Below, one piece after another: positions 51,801 to 62,700 of a stretch of DNA of 64,000 bases. The stretch lies in NCBI GenBank assembly GCA_017405595.1, contig JAFRAC010000009.1, forward strand, positions 1 through 64,000, written 5' to 3'. Source of the stretch: Thermoguttaceae bacterium (GTDB taxonomy: Bacteria; Planctomycetota; Planctomycetia; Pirellulales; Thermoguttaceae). Within the stretch, counting starts at the first letter, position 1. Each line of letters begins with the position of its first letter. The position numbers were made by a program, and so were the translations under genes. The notes beneath the pieces are model-generated. The model was not told the origin of the DNA, did not search any database, and saw only the letters and a list, made by a program, of their open reading frames with translations.

Positions 51801-53832
51801 GGGCATTTTCAACGACAATTACGTTGAACCGCTGAACTCGATTGTTGCCCTTAACTACGCCGGTTCCGGCCGGCATGAGGATATTTGCGATCTCACCGGC
51901 TACCTGATACCCGACTACACCATTGTCGGCATGGATCCCGGTTTTATTGCGGGGCCGCTCTTTGACGGGGCGGGCAACCTCCTCAATTACGATACAATCG
52001 ACCTCGCTCTTCTGCCGACAAGCATGGCGATCGACTCGGGGGAAGACTCTTACATTGAGACCGAGACCGACCTTGCCGGAAAGGCCCGTTTTGTCGGCTG
52101 GGCTGTCGATATCGGAGCGTACGAATTTCTGATCTCAGATTTTACGGTTGTCACGACAAATCTTGACACAGTCAATTTTTCCGACAACCAGATTTCACTG
52201 CGTGAAGCGCTCCTTTACACGACCGAGGGAGGTCTTATCACGTTTGATTCAAGCCTGGCGGGTAAAAAAATCAGGCTTCGCGGGTCGCAGCTTGAGATCA
52301 ACGGAGGGGTCACGATTGACGCATCCGGCATTGGCGGGATAACCGTTGACGCCGGATGGGGAAGCCGCGCCTTTTATGTCAGCGGGGGAACGGAAGAAAT
52401 GCCTGTTGAGCTGATCGGCCTTACCATTGCCAACGGCTATTCCGACAACGGCGGCGGGGTCTATCACAGGAACGGAGTTCTGGTTCTTGCCGGCTGTTCC
52501 ATTACCGATAATTACACGGACGCCTACGGCGGCGGCGTTTACAGCCGGGCCGGTTCCGTAATGATGACGGATTGCTCGGTCGAATGGAATGTTGCGTCTG
52601 TCGACGGAGGGGCTGTTTTCAACCTTGATTCATTGACGATGACCGGTTGTTCTGTAACACAAAACGCGGCGTACCGGGTCGGCGGGATTTTCAACAACGG
52701 CACGGCGGCGATGATCGACTGTGTTGTGACCGGGAATGAAGCTTACGGCACCGACGGGGGCGGAATCTACAACGGCGAAACGCTGACGATGACCAACTGC
52801 AATGTTTCGGCGAACAGCGCGTTCGTTAGCGGCGGCGGGATTTATAACGCCGGCACTTTGACGATGACCAACAGCACCTTTTCGGGAAACTCCGCGCTGT
52901 CGTGCGGCGGCGGAATTTACGATGACGGCCTCAGGCTGACGATGACGAATTCCATTGCTGCACTGAACTCCGCCGACGAAGAGGGAGCGGATATCAGCAC
53001 GCGAAGCCATTCCATCTACGCTTACAACGTTCTTTCTTCTTTCACTGATTGGACGGAGTCGGAAAACTGCCTGGTTTACGATCCTTCGAAACCCCTTTTT
53101 GAGGATGCGCAAGGCGGAGATTATTCCCTGGCGGCGCATTCCCAGGCGGTGAACAAGGGGAACAACTCCTACGTTGAGACCGCGGCCGACCTGGCGGGGA
53201 ACCCGCGGATCGTCGGCGGTATTGTCGATATGGGGGCCTATGAATATCAGGGGAGCACAACAGAGCAGCTCGAAACGCCGGCAATCACCACCGGCAGCAA
53301 GAGCATCTATGTTTCCTACGGCGCGAACCGTCATCAGATCCAGTGGGGCGCGGTCGACAACGCTTCCGGCTACGAACTGGCTTACAGCACCGGCGGCGGC
53401 ACCTGGACGACCATTGCGGCCGGGGGAACGAGCGCGGTTGTCAGGGGGCTGACCTACGGGACCGACGTGACCTACCGTGTCCGCGCCCTGGGTGACGGTG
53501 TCGCCTTTACCGATTCGGATTGGAGCGCTGCGAAGACGTTCAACGTCTGCCCGATGGACATCAACAACGACGGCGATATTTCGGGCGGCGACCGCACGCT
53601 TCTGGCGAGGGCCTGGCTTGCCGAAGAGGGTGAAGACACATACCGGTACTACTGCGACATTAACGCCGACGGCGATGTCGGCGGTGCCGACCGCGCGTAT
53701 CTTTCGAACAACTGGCTCCTGAACGTGGAAGACGATGCCGACGATCTTCGGTATCCGCCGGCAAGGCGCGCCGACGCGTTCTTCGCCGAATTCGCTTCAG
53801 CGGAACCGGTCACAGGATTGGACGTGTTCTAA
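48844..53832 (+). CDS. Large secreted beta-helix protein with FnIII and dockerin domains
   Basis: A 1662-residue exoprotein. The N-terminus RKLRLESLEERTLLAVTAG is the planctomycete LEPRLLL-like sorting segment, used instead of a classic signal peptide. Four modules start near residues 37, 422, 700 and 1100, each with a SLREALLYA-type motif and the phrase IDASGIGGITVD, followed by right-handed beta-helix turns (NSGGGIYN...SGNSA). Residues of about 1475-1568 form a fibronectin III domain (VTYRVRALGDGVAFTDSDWS). Residues of about 1569-1635 are a type I dockerin pair (DINNDGDISGGDRTLLARAW and DINADGDVGGADRAYLSNNW). It is probably a cell-surface adhesin or carbohydrate-binding protein. Start supported by AAAGGAG. 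Confidence 0.9.
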   Translation: MNSRKLRLESLEERTLLAVTAGHIESAAISPLPTEATTWTVNTADDPASWNSSDTILSLREALGRASERDRIVFSSSLRGKTIWLNGEQLQIPNGVTVDATSIGGMTIDAGGKSRVFYIYGGSSSVPVELIGLTITGGNAPRDFGGGIFNYGTLKITGSTVFGNTARDYGGGIYNWLSGTVTVTDSTVSGNSANIGGGVYNDTDSTVTITGTSISGNSANIGGGVYNAGEATVAASTVFENIAETGGGFFSSDMLTVIGSAIFGNIANAGGGIYGNDSGILTITCSTISGNFADSGGGIYNGGGDLMVADSIVSLNEAGDGNNDIYNEGGPISGSSNIVGFDPGFVTAPVFESGELVNLNELDLSLSSTSWAIDRGTNSFVETDTDLAGNARIYAAWKTTATVDIGAYEYQGKIVKNVETPSLTVTTALDAVNDTDGLISLREAVLYANAGDVITFDAPLAGTAIVLDGTELFIDKGISIDAAGINGMTIDGDGKSRVFNVAGGTTSAPVQLMNLTVTGGKTGGDGGGILNSGVLTVANSVLAGNTAERGGGLGNSGELTVRCSTVTGNSAGDGGGLGNIGKLTITNSIVSLNYAAPGKQRDVLNTGNITSKSNLLGTDPGFNTAPVFDGAGSLTNFSQLDLALTSTSQAIDAGDNRYAVGDTDLAGNTRIFASWKAAATVDIGAYEYQERIEKEVEDPSLTVTTALDIVDDTDFQTSLREAILYAKLGDTVTFDAALAGETIVLDGSELFIGEAISIDATAIGGMTIDGAGRSGVFNVAAGTESAPVKLMNLNITGGSSSSGGGIDNAGVLMISDSAIFGNSASRGGGIHNSGGLTISGTSVSGNSADDGGGIYSGSSCTLTVTNSEISGNTANNSGGGICNSGVLEITQSDVSLNSANAGGGGIYNDEEGNLKVANTVVSGNSAGSGGGGGVYNSSCNGPPAVINSALFGNRAAYGGGLYNTGDGEITVVNTTISGNSASAEGGGIFNDNYVEPLNSIVALNYAGSGRHEDICDLTGYLIPDYTIVGMDPGFIAGPLFDGAGNLLNYDTIDLALLPTSMAIDSGEDSYIETETDLAGKARFVGWAVDIGAYEFLISDFTVVTTNLDTVNFSDNQISLREALLYTTEGGLITFDSSLAGKKIRLRGSQLEINGGVTIDASGIGGITVDAGWGSRAFYVSGGTEEMPVELIGLTIANGYSDNGGGVYHRNGVLVLAGCSITDNYTDAYGGGVYSRAGSVMMTDCSVEWNVASVDGGAVFNLDSLTMTGCSVTQNAAYRVGGIFNNGTAAMIDCVVTGNEAYGTDGGGIYNGETLTMTNCNVSANSAFVSGGGIYNAGTLTMTNSTFSGNSALSCGGGIYDDGLRLTMTNSIAALNSADEEGADISTRSHSIYAYNVLSSFTDWTESENCLVYDPSKPLFEDAQGGDYSLAAHSQAVNKGNNSYVETAADLAGNPRIVGGIVDMGAYEYQGSTTEQLETPAITTGSKSIYVSYGANRHQIQWGAVDNASGYELAYSTGGGTWTTIAAGGTSAVVRGLTYGTDVTYRVRALGDGVAFTDSDWSAAKTFNVCPMDINNDGDISGGDRTLLARAWLAEEGEDTYRYYCDINADGDVGGADRAYLSNNWLLNVEDDADDLRYPPARRADAFFAEFASAEPVTGLDVF

Positions 53833-53986
53833 GGGAATGATGTCAAGGGCTAAAATCGTTCAGCGGGCGGTTTCAGCCCTGACCTTCTTTCTGCTGCCCC
53901 CCAAGGTAAAAATCTTCACAGGAAACGGTTCATTTGTCAGCCGATTTATCAACGGTGGATGTCCGTCCGCCCGTCTCCCGCCTTGT

Positions 53987-55492
53987 CTATCCCAGATCAG
54001 CCGCACGGGACGTGAAAGCCGTGTGCAGAAGACGGTGGGCGTTTGTTTCTTCCTCTCCCGATTCGGTCCTGGAAAGGAACTCGTTGTAGACCGCCGCCAG
54101 AGCCTGGTTTTTGTAGCTCGACGCTTCAGAATTGCCGAGACGGTCGGCGATCGCGTACAGCCCCGCATTACGTCCGGTCCGTGCCGCTTGACCCGCGGCG
54201 CGTCCTCGAGTTTTCGGCTGGCCTCCGCCGCCGATGCACCCGCCCGGGCAGGCCATAACCTCGACGAAGTCGTAGAACACCTCTCTGGCGCGGATTTTTT
54301 CGAGAAGGGTGAAAATGTTCGCCCCGCCGCTCACCGCCGCGATTCTGACCGTTCGGTTTCCAAGTTTGACCTCGGCCTCCCGCACGGCGTCGAATCCGCG
54401 TATCGGTTCAAACCGAAGTAAATCTTCCGGAGGATCCTGGCCGGTTTCGAGGTGGTAAGCTGTCCGCAGCGCCGCCTCCATAACTCCGCCTGTATTACCG
54501 AAGATGATGCCCGCGCCGCTGCCGCGCCCCATTGCCGTGTCAAAGGGAACTTCATCGAGTGCGGAAAAGTCGATCCTCGCATCGGAGATCATCTGACCCA
54601 GTTCGCGGTTTGTCAGGGAGAAATCGACGTCACGGATATCCGGATTGGACCCGAACCGCCCCGCTGCGTTCATCTCCGGGCGCGAAATTTCAAATTTCTT
54701 TACAGTACAGGGGGCGACCGCGGCGACCTTAATCTTTGCCGGATCGATTCCGCTTTTTCGGGCAAACCAGGTTTTCACAACACTTCCCTGCATGAGAATC
54801 GGACTTTTTGCGCTCGAGAGGTTCGGAAGGAGTTCCGGATACCAGTATTCCGCCAGCTTCACCCATGCTGGGCAGCAACTGGTGAACATCGGCATCTCGG
54901 ACGTCTCGCCGTGACGGAGCCGCCCGACCAGTTCCGCTGCCTCCTCCATAATCGTCATATCGGCACCGAAAGTGACATCGAAGACATAGTCGAAACCGAG
55001 CGCTTTGAGTGCTGCAACGGTTTTTCCCTCAACATTCACACCGTGTTCCATTCCGAAAGATTCGCCGAGCGAAACGCGGGTTGAGGGAGAGACCAGCGCA
55101 ACGGTGATCCACTGCGAATCGGCCAGAAGACGTTCAACCGTCGGATAGTGAAACCGTTCGGTCACAGCTTCATGAGGACAGATCGCCGAACATTGTCCGC
55201 AATGAATGCAGATTGCCTTTCCCGTTTTCTTCGGGTCGCAGCGGTCCATGATTCCCATCATTCGGCCGCACGCCTTTTCGCAGTGATCGCATTTTTGGCA
55301 GAGCGATTCGCTGAAAACGACCGCCGGATCGTCCGGATCGATGGTTACCGGCTTTCCGTTCCCTTCCTGCTGGCCGTACCGATGCGGTCCCGGTCCGCCG
55401 CCGCGCTCCTGAGCTCCGGTTCGTATTCCCGAAAGGAGAATTCCCGCACCGGCGGTGCCGAGGAATCGCCTTCTCGACGTTGTTTCTTTCAT
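53987..55492 (-). CDS. Tat-exported single-chain [FeFe] hydrogenase
   Basis: A 501-residue hydrogenase catalysing H2 oxidation or evolution. The ATG at 55492 gives a twin-arginine signal (TTSRRRFLGTAGAGILLSG), indicating folded export to the periplasm. Two ferredoxin-type clusters follow (CQKCDHCEKACG; CIHCGQCSAICP). H-cluster motifs: L1 FTSCCPAWVKL, L2 APCTVKKFE (the common Met before Pro is Ala), L3 EVMACPGGCIGGGGQP. The C-terminal part (AVYNEFLSRT; AHRLLHTAF) corresponds to the small-subunit domain fused in one chain. Maturases HydEFG are not in the window. No partner subunit adjoins, so the electron acceptor is unknown. Confidence 0.92.
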   Translation of the reverse strand: MKETTSRRRFLGTAGAGILLSGIRTGAQERGGGPGPHRYGQQEGNGKPVTIDPDDPAVVFSESLCQKCDHCEKACGRMMGIMDRCDPKKTGKAICIHCGQCSAICPHEAVTERFHYPTVERLLADSQWITVALVSPSTRVSLGESFGMEHGVNVEGKTVAALKALGFDYVFDVTFGADMTIMEEAAELVGRLRHGETSEMPMFTSCCPAWVKLAEYWYPELLPNLSSAKSPILMQGSVVKTWFARKSGIDPAKIKVAAVAPCTVKKFEISRPEMNAAGRFGSNPDIRDVDFSLTNRELGQMISDARIDFSALDEVPFDTAMGRGSGAGIIFGNTGGVMEAALRTAYHLETGQDPPEDLLRFEPIRGFDAVREAEVKLGNRTVRIAAVSGGANIFTLLEKIRAREVFYDFVEVMACPGGCIGGGGQPKTRGRAAGQAARTGRNAGLYAIADRLGNSEASSYKNQALAAVYNEFLSRTESGEEETNAHRLLHTAFTSRAADLG

Positions 55493-55685
55493 GGTATGGT
55501 TTCCTTTTGTTATGGATGGAAAAAAGGCTCTCTTTCCGACCCGCTTTCTCCGGCAGTTTTCTCCTCCCTGTTTTTTAAACACCGTATCAAAGAAAAAGTT
55601 TCGCCTGAAAAAGGATGATTCGTTATTTTTTCTCGTTTTACGAGGAAAAAGAGGGAATTGCCGGTTCCGGCCCGGACTTTCGGAC

Positions 55686-55722
55686 ACAAAAAAACGCCAG
55701 GACCTATGTGAGGCTCCTGGCG
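55686..55722 (-). terminator. Terminator downstream of tRNA-Phe
   Basis: CGCCAGGA (55695-55702) pairs with TCCTGGCG (55715-55722). A T-run follows on the minus strand. Confidence 0.85.
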
Positions 55723-55726
55723 CGAA

Positions 55727-55799
55727 TGGGCAGGGCCGGGATTGAACCGGCGACCTACGGATTTTCAGTCCGGCGCTCTACCAACTGAGCTACCTACCC
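55727..55799 (-). tRNA. tRNA-Phe (anticodon GAA)
   Basis: A 73-nt cloverleaf on the minus strand. Acceptor GGGTAGG/CCTGCCC with one G-T pair, D-arm GCTCAGTTGGTAGAGC, anticodon loop CTGAAAA with GAA, and T-arm GCCGGTTCAATCCCGGC. Discriminator A at 55727; CCA is not encoded. Confidence 0.96.
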
Positions 55800-56753
55800 C
55801 CGATCAAATGATCAGGTCTATTATAGGGTAATCCGGGGAGCTGTCAATAAGGGGGAACGGAGAATCGGTTTTGCGGGGTCTGCTTCTCTTTTTCTTCTTT
55901 CTTCAACCTATTAAAAAACTAAAAACACCGCAAAAAACGATGTCAACTGCAAATATTCTAGCTGGACACATCGGCTCAGTCAACATCAGTTTTAGAGGGA
56001 ACTAGTTGAGGTTTTTGTCGAGAAGGGGAGGGGGAGAAGAGAAGCTGGACGGTACAAACTCTCCAAGCAAGGTAATCAAAAACTGTGCCCAAAAACTCAA
56101 ATCTGTGCCCAAAACTCCTAAAATCTGTGCCCAATCTACTACATCTAATTCAAAAAGTCAATAGAAACGACTCTTAGGTACGTTTCTTTTGGTGTTTTAT
56201 ATCTCATCTCATCACTCCCCTCTGAATCTCCGGCTCTGATTCTTAACGGTCAGCTCATTTCTGCTCAGGGAAGAAGCTGAAGAGTTGAGTAATGAAGTGG
56301 CAGTAGGAGAAAACAGAAAACAGAAAACAATATCCATCAACAGCAACCAAATCAACAAATAGCCAAGAATAGGGGAATCAAACGGAGAAACGGGATAATC
56401 ATTAATTCGCTGGCGGTAGTAAGTTCGATCTTGGTGCTATTCTGTTCTGACCGTTATGAAGATGGCCGTTGATTCTTGTGGGGTGGGAATTGGATTGAGC
56501 AGGGGTGGTTTGCTTGGGATGAGAGGGTCGGTATGTGGCTTGATGTCCGAACCGCCTATGAAAAAATGAATCACCCATTGACCGTTTCCAAGTTGATTCC
56601 GGCTGCATTTCTTTTTGAGCCAGACCGAAATATTGAGCTTGACATCCTAGTGCGGGCGGGTATAAATGGGCAGGATTTTAGTTGTTGTCTCTATCTCAAT
56701 CCGAATAGCGCCCGTTGTCCGTTTGAATGAGCGTTGGAAAGGTCTTTGAATCG
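55800..56753. other. A+T-rich intergenic stretch without a convincing gene
   Basis: About 950 bp between tRNA-Phe and the next large gene. It contains three near-repeats of AAATCTGTGCCCAA-like sequence with CTGTGCCC at 56083, 56103 and 56125. An 84-codon frame at 56476-56730 shows no recognisable family and lies in low-complexity context. Composition changes here from the G+C-rich left part. No integrase or tRNA remnant seen. Confidence 0.6.
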
Positions 56754-59700
56754 ATGAAAAACTGTAAACTTCATGTCGAATCTCTTGAAGAAAGAACGCT
56801 TCTGGCCGTTGTTGCCGGTGGAGAAGAGTCTGCCGTCGCTCTTGTTGCGCCGCCAGAACCGACAGAAGGAACGATTGTTGTTTCCTCTTTGACCCAGGCT
56901 GCTCTTCAGTCTGCGATCAATAGTGCTCCTACTGGTTCGACGATTACGTTTGCCAAGTCCGGAACGATTACCCTGACCGGAACGCAGCTGGAGATTTCAA
57001 AGAGCATCACAATCGACGCAAGCAGTGTTGGCGGGATTACTATTAATGCGAATCAAAAGAGCCGTGTGTTCTATGTGAGCGAAGGTGCGAGTGTTGAATT
57101 GAACTCGCTGACAATTACGGGTGGAAAGGTTTGTGGTGGGAATACCTATGTGTATGGCGATAATGACGGTTTGGGTGGTGGTATCTATTCTGTGGGTACA
57201 CTAACGTTGACCCACTGTTCCGTAACTGGAAATACGGCAGAAGGTTGCTGTAACAATACTAGCGGCGGCGGTTATGGTGGTGGTATCTATTCCACGGGTG
57301 CAATAACGCTGACTGACTGTGCTGTTACAGGGAATACGGCAAAAGGCGATAGAAAAGAAGGATATGAAAGAAATGGTTCTGGTGTCGGGGGTGCGATTTT
57401 CAACGAGGGTCCACTAACACTGATCGACTGTTCCGTTACAGGAAACACGGCCGAAGGTGACCTTCATGCTTCAGGCGGTGGAATTTGCTGTTATGATACG
57501 TTAACACTTACAAATTGTACCATTGAAGGAAATACAGCATTAATTCATGCCCAAGGTCATAGTGGGCAACCCACTATCGGTAGTGCTTATGGTGGAGGAA
57601 TTTATTCATTATTTTCCTTAACAACGCTTACTAACTGTACCGTAGCGGGGAACGCAGTAAGACTCCAGCAACAAGGCAAGAATCATGGTTGGGTATACTG
57701 CGGAGGTGGAGGAATTTACTCTCCGGATATAAGATGTGTGAACAGTTCCATTACTGATAATTCAGTAGAAGGTAATGCCGCAGATGTTGACGGAAATTAT
57801 ACCATTATTGTTTGCAGGGGCGGTGGAATCGAGGATCTGGGATCTTTGACACTCACAAACTGTACTGTTGCAGGAAATACAGTCAAAAGTCCTCATGACG
57901 GTTGGTGTGGTGGAATTTATGCCTATGCGGGGTACTTCTACAATACGATTTTAGTACAGAATACCGCCTCGTCTGGTGCTAACGATCTTTCTGCAGGATA
58001 TGAAATCATAAGCGAAGGTATAACCACAGGAGTTGTAGGAGAATACTATGCTTACAATACCCTATCCTCCTTTGCCGACTGGACTGAATCAACGAAATGC
58101 CCAATTTACAATCCTTCACGTCCTCTTTTTACGAATTCAGAGAGCGGTGACTATACACTTACCGAAAGATCTCAAGCAATCGATCAGGGAAATTCCAGTT
58201 ACATTTCGGGTTACAATGACGATCTGAATGGGAATCCTCGGATTGTTCGCGGAATTGTTGATCTAGGCGCGTATGAATATCAACTTGAAACTATTGTCCC
58301 AGACATTTATGTTGAACAAATCACTATTCCTAATGCAGAAACACCGATTTTTGCCGGGGAGGAAGTAAGGCTTATTGCGACGATAAAAGAAAATACAAAA
58401 GAACATAATCTTAATGATTATGAATTGAAAAACGTCGAATGGACGATCCGAAAACTTGATGAACATGGTGAGAATAGCGAAATCGTCAAAAGGGATATCG
58501 TTGTTGTAAACAGTGACAGATGGGCCAAGGTTACGATTTCGCCAGATGAATGGGAGATACATTACACAGGATGGCAGCCGCAAGTGGGTGATCACGGGGA
58601 GTATATAATCACAGCCAAATTAAATTACAAAGTGAAAGGAAATAATTGGTCTACAGATTATTCTCAATTAACATTCAGTTCAGAGGCATCCTTGTGCAAT
58701 TTTGAAGTAAAACCCAACGAACAACCGGATGTGACTGTTGAAAATATCACGATATCGTGCAATGATCCGGTTACAGCTAAAAACCATCCAGATTGGGGAC
58801 CTGTTGTCGGCAAATATGTGAGGATTGTTGCGACAATTCAAGAAAATACCGAGTATCACGATTTTAGCGACTACGAACTTAAAAACATGGAGTGGAGAAT
58901 CGAAAAGCTCAATTCTCTCGGCGATGTCGTGGAGACGGTCAAAACGGACATTGTTAGTGCAACAAGCAACCGATGGGCAAAAGTTACACTATCTGACGAT
59001 AAATGGGAGATTCATTACACGGGTTGGTTACCGAAAAAGGGAGATCACGGTTCGTATAAAATCACTTGTAATTTGAATTACGAAGTGAAAGGAACAAATT
59101 GGGTATCCACTCTATTTTCCGAAACATTCAGTTCCTCGCAGACACTGGATGAAGCAAAAGTCGATGTAACCGAATATGCCGTTGCCTGGGCAAAACCGAA
59201 ATGGGATAAAAATGGTTCACTTGTCAGAGATTTTAACGATGATGTATCAACTTTAGCGTACGATTACCTTTTTCATGTGACAGTTGATCGGGAATGGTAT
59301 GAAAACATCTATCTTGCGAATACCGGTAACAAAAAAACCAAACAAACTTTGATCTCAAAAAAGTTAGGTTTGGGGGCGGACGGCATCACGTACTGTGTTC
59401 CATCCGATTCATGTTATCTTGTTTTCGGCGCGGCCGGGAAAGACGGCAAGATTGACAACTTTTACGATCTGCTTGCGACCGAATGGAGCATCCTTTCGAC
59501 GCCGAATCGGGAAAAAGGATGTTATACGATTCTATTTGACTATTCCGACCCAGAAGCACTGTTAAAGCAGGATGATTTTGACAACTGGCAAGAGGGACAC
59601 AGGGCGACTGTCGGTAATCCGAAATTCGACATGTCAAAGCCGGAAAGTGTATCGAACCAAAAATGGATACAAACGGGTTATTTCGTCGAGAAGGAGTTTA

Positions 59701-62700
59701 ATACATCATCTGGCTTGGATGCCTTTGGTCTTTCACCGATAGACGATAATCGTAGTCCGGTACTGTTATTTCCAGGCACAGACACGCGATTTGAAGAACA
59801 GACTGGTTATTCGTGGCTCGCAGACGCTTTGTCTGATGCTAATCCCGATGGAGTCGGATACGACCAATATTCTGAAAAGAGGGTGGAAATGGAAAGTTGG
59901 GCCGTTGCTCAGAGAACATCAGGCTCTTTGGTTAATATCTACGGCTATTCACTAGGCGCTGCATTGTCACAATGGTTCGTAGCGAATTATCATGGTTCTA
60001 TTGGAGAAGTTGAGCTTTATAATGCTCCCGGCATCTCAAGAGAAGCTGTTGATTACTATAAAAACCGTCACCATTCCTTTGAGGGTGTAACGTATCACAT
60101 TGCCATTGGCGACCTTGTAAGTATGGCTGGTGAGGCATATTTGCCAGGAGGAACGGTCTATCTTTATACCAACTCAAACCAAGATTACAGCTGTATAGAT
60201 TATCATCTTGCGCCGATGGTTACTCGAGATGCGTTCGCTTTTACGAAGATAAAGGGTTCAAATCTTATCAAAGATAACGTATATAAGAATACGGCTACTC
60301 GAGTAGCCGAGATATCTTCAGAAGAATTTGGTAGTTATTGGTTTAACTATAATTCTTCTAAGTACTACGATACGTTCATAGAACCCACTATTGAAACGCT
60401 CATTCATCTGTTTAAGCCCTCACTCAACATTCCGATTTCTCTGATGAAACAACGTGTGCCGTTTTCCCATAACCTCTTTGTTAGGGGAACTACGGAGTAT
60501 GAACGTTCACATGTTGGATTACAGAGAACATTGATGTGCGCTGAATATGCTATTAGAAGTTGGGATTTGGTATCTAAAATGTCGTCAAACCCCTTATGTC
60601 CCCCCTCATTAGTATTTTTTGCCCAACTGCTGGCTAATTCCACGACAGGAGCCGCATTGGGGTCTTTCGTGAGGAATGTTATTGATGCAAAAAAACCTGT
60701 TGATTTATCTTTGTCACACGACTGGACACTAAAATACATTAATGAAAACCTATACGGTTCAGGCAATGTTCAAGGATCACCAATGGTGACAATTCGGACG
60801 CCCGACGGCATCTCTACGAAGGCGTTTGTGTCCTATGCCGGATACGGTCTTGATGAGATCAGCGTTAATCCTGGACTTTTCTACTTCTGGAACAGTGAGA
60901 ATTATAAAGTCGGCAGTGCTTCCATATGGTTACCCAATGAGAACAATGGAACACTGTCATTTACAGCATCAGATGGGAGTGCACCGATTGATGTCTACAG
61001 GGATACTGATTACATGCTTTCGGGTAATGTGAATGCGATATTCGGTTCTGCCGAATCCAGTAACAAAATGGCCGAATTTAATATTTCATCCATTGAAGCC
61101 GCGGCATCAAGTTCTACCTGGAATATTTCGGATATCAAGCTATATTATAACGGTAAGATAATTGCAGAACTGGGATCGGATGATCACGAATTCACGGCGA
61201 CAAAAAGAGGGAAACGTCTTACGGGCAATTCTGATTTGACCTTAACCATATACGACTATGTGCTGAACTCTACCGGAACGGATTATGACCTGGTTAGGTC
61301 GGAACGTACTTTTAGCGATTCAACATTAACATTCGTAAGCGGATTGCAGAAAGATCTCATCAGGATCAGTACCGATTCTGAGAATGGCGCGTTAATGTTT
61401 CAATATTCAGAGGGCAATGTTCCAATACTTATGATTGGTTCTACGTTCTATTCGTATAATCCATCTATGAATGACTGGCATACAACGGCATCGAAACCAG
61501 TCGTTCCGCAGTTGCCCCAGGAGGCAATTCTTCCTGATCCCCAACCGACCGGTTTATCGGGTTCCGTTACAGCTAATGCTTCCGGGTACGAAATCAGCGT
61601 CAAAATCCCCAAAAGCACGTTCGACAGTTATTCGTTAGTATCCTTCTATATGGACTCAAATAATTCCGGTTTTGACGGCGATTATATCACTAGCCTTGCC
61701 AAATCGGACATGACATTTAGTGACGGATGTTATACTTATTCGTTCGATTTATCAGAAACCGATGTCGAACCTGGCGCCTACTACCTGTGTGCCCATGGCG
61801 ATTTTGAGGGTGAGGAACAATCGGTCTATAGTAACAGTTTTTCGTTAACTCGGCCTTTGCGGGCGCTTACTCTTTCAGAAACGACATGTCAGTTCTCCGA
61901 TACGAATATCGGCACAGTCGATGATAGTATCGTAAAACAGTTTACCGTAACGAACTCCGGCGAGACCGACGTGACTTTTGTCATTGCGATGGCAGAGGAT
62001 TCCAATTATCTGGATTTTCTCTGTACCGCCCAGCTTCCAGACGGTTCGTACCTGACAACTCCAACCGTCACATTGTCGCCGGGTGAGACTTTATCGTTGG
62101 ACATCTATTTTGTTCCTCAAACGGTCGGCGATAAAGCGGCAGCTATCAGCCTTTTGTCCGATTCAGATGATTCCGAGCTCGGCACAATTTCTATAACCGG
62201 AAAAGCGCTGGAAATGCTTCCAGCAGATCTTGAAACATCTGCGGCTGACGCGACTGTCTCGCCGCAGTCCGTCTGCGCGGGCGATGCATTCGACGTCTCA
62301 TGCACAATCTTCAACAACAGCGCCAATACAGCCGATTGTTCATCCGTCAGCTTTTATGCCTCCCAAGACGCGTCCGATATAACGGCAGGCACTCTGATCG
62401 GCATTGTTGACATATCCGAATGGCTACTTTCCGGTGAATCAAAGACGGTAACCCTGTCCTTTGACTCGTTCCCGCAGCTTGCGGCCGGAAACTATTACAT
62501 CGGCTGGGTTGTTGAATGTAGTAACGATTCTAACCTGTCGGATAATTCAGCTGTCCTTACCAAAACGATTAGGGTTTTAGACGGTCAGCTTGCGGTGCCG
62601 ACGATTCAAACCGGAACAGGAAACAATTACGTATCCTACGGCGCGAACCGGCACCAGATCATCTGGAATGGGGTTGATAACGCCTCCAAGTACGAGCTGC

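Noticed and set aside
56476-56730. 84-codon frame in the A+T-rich stretch
   Set aside because: No recognisable family, weak initiation context, and internal composition unlike neighbouring genes.
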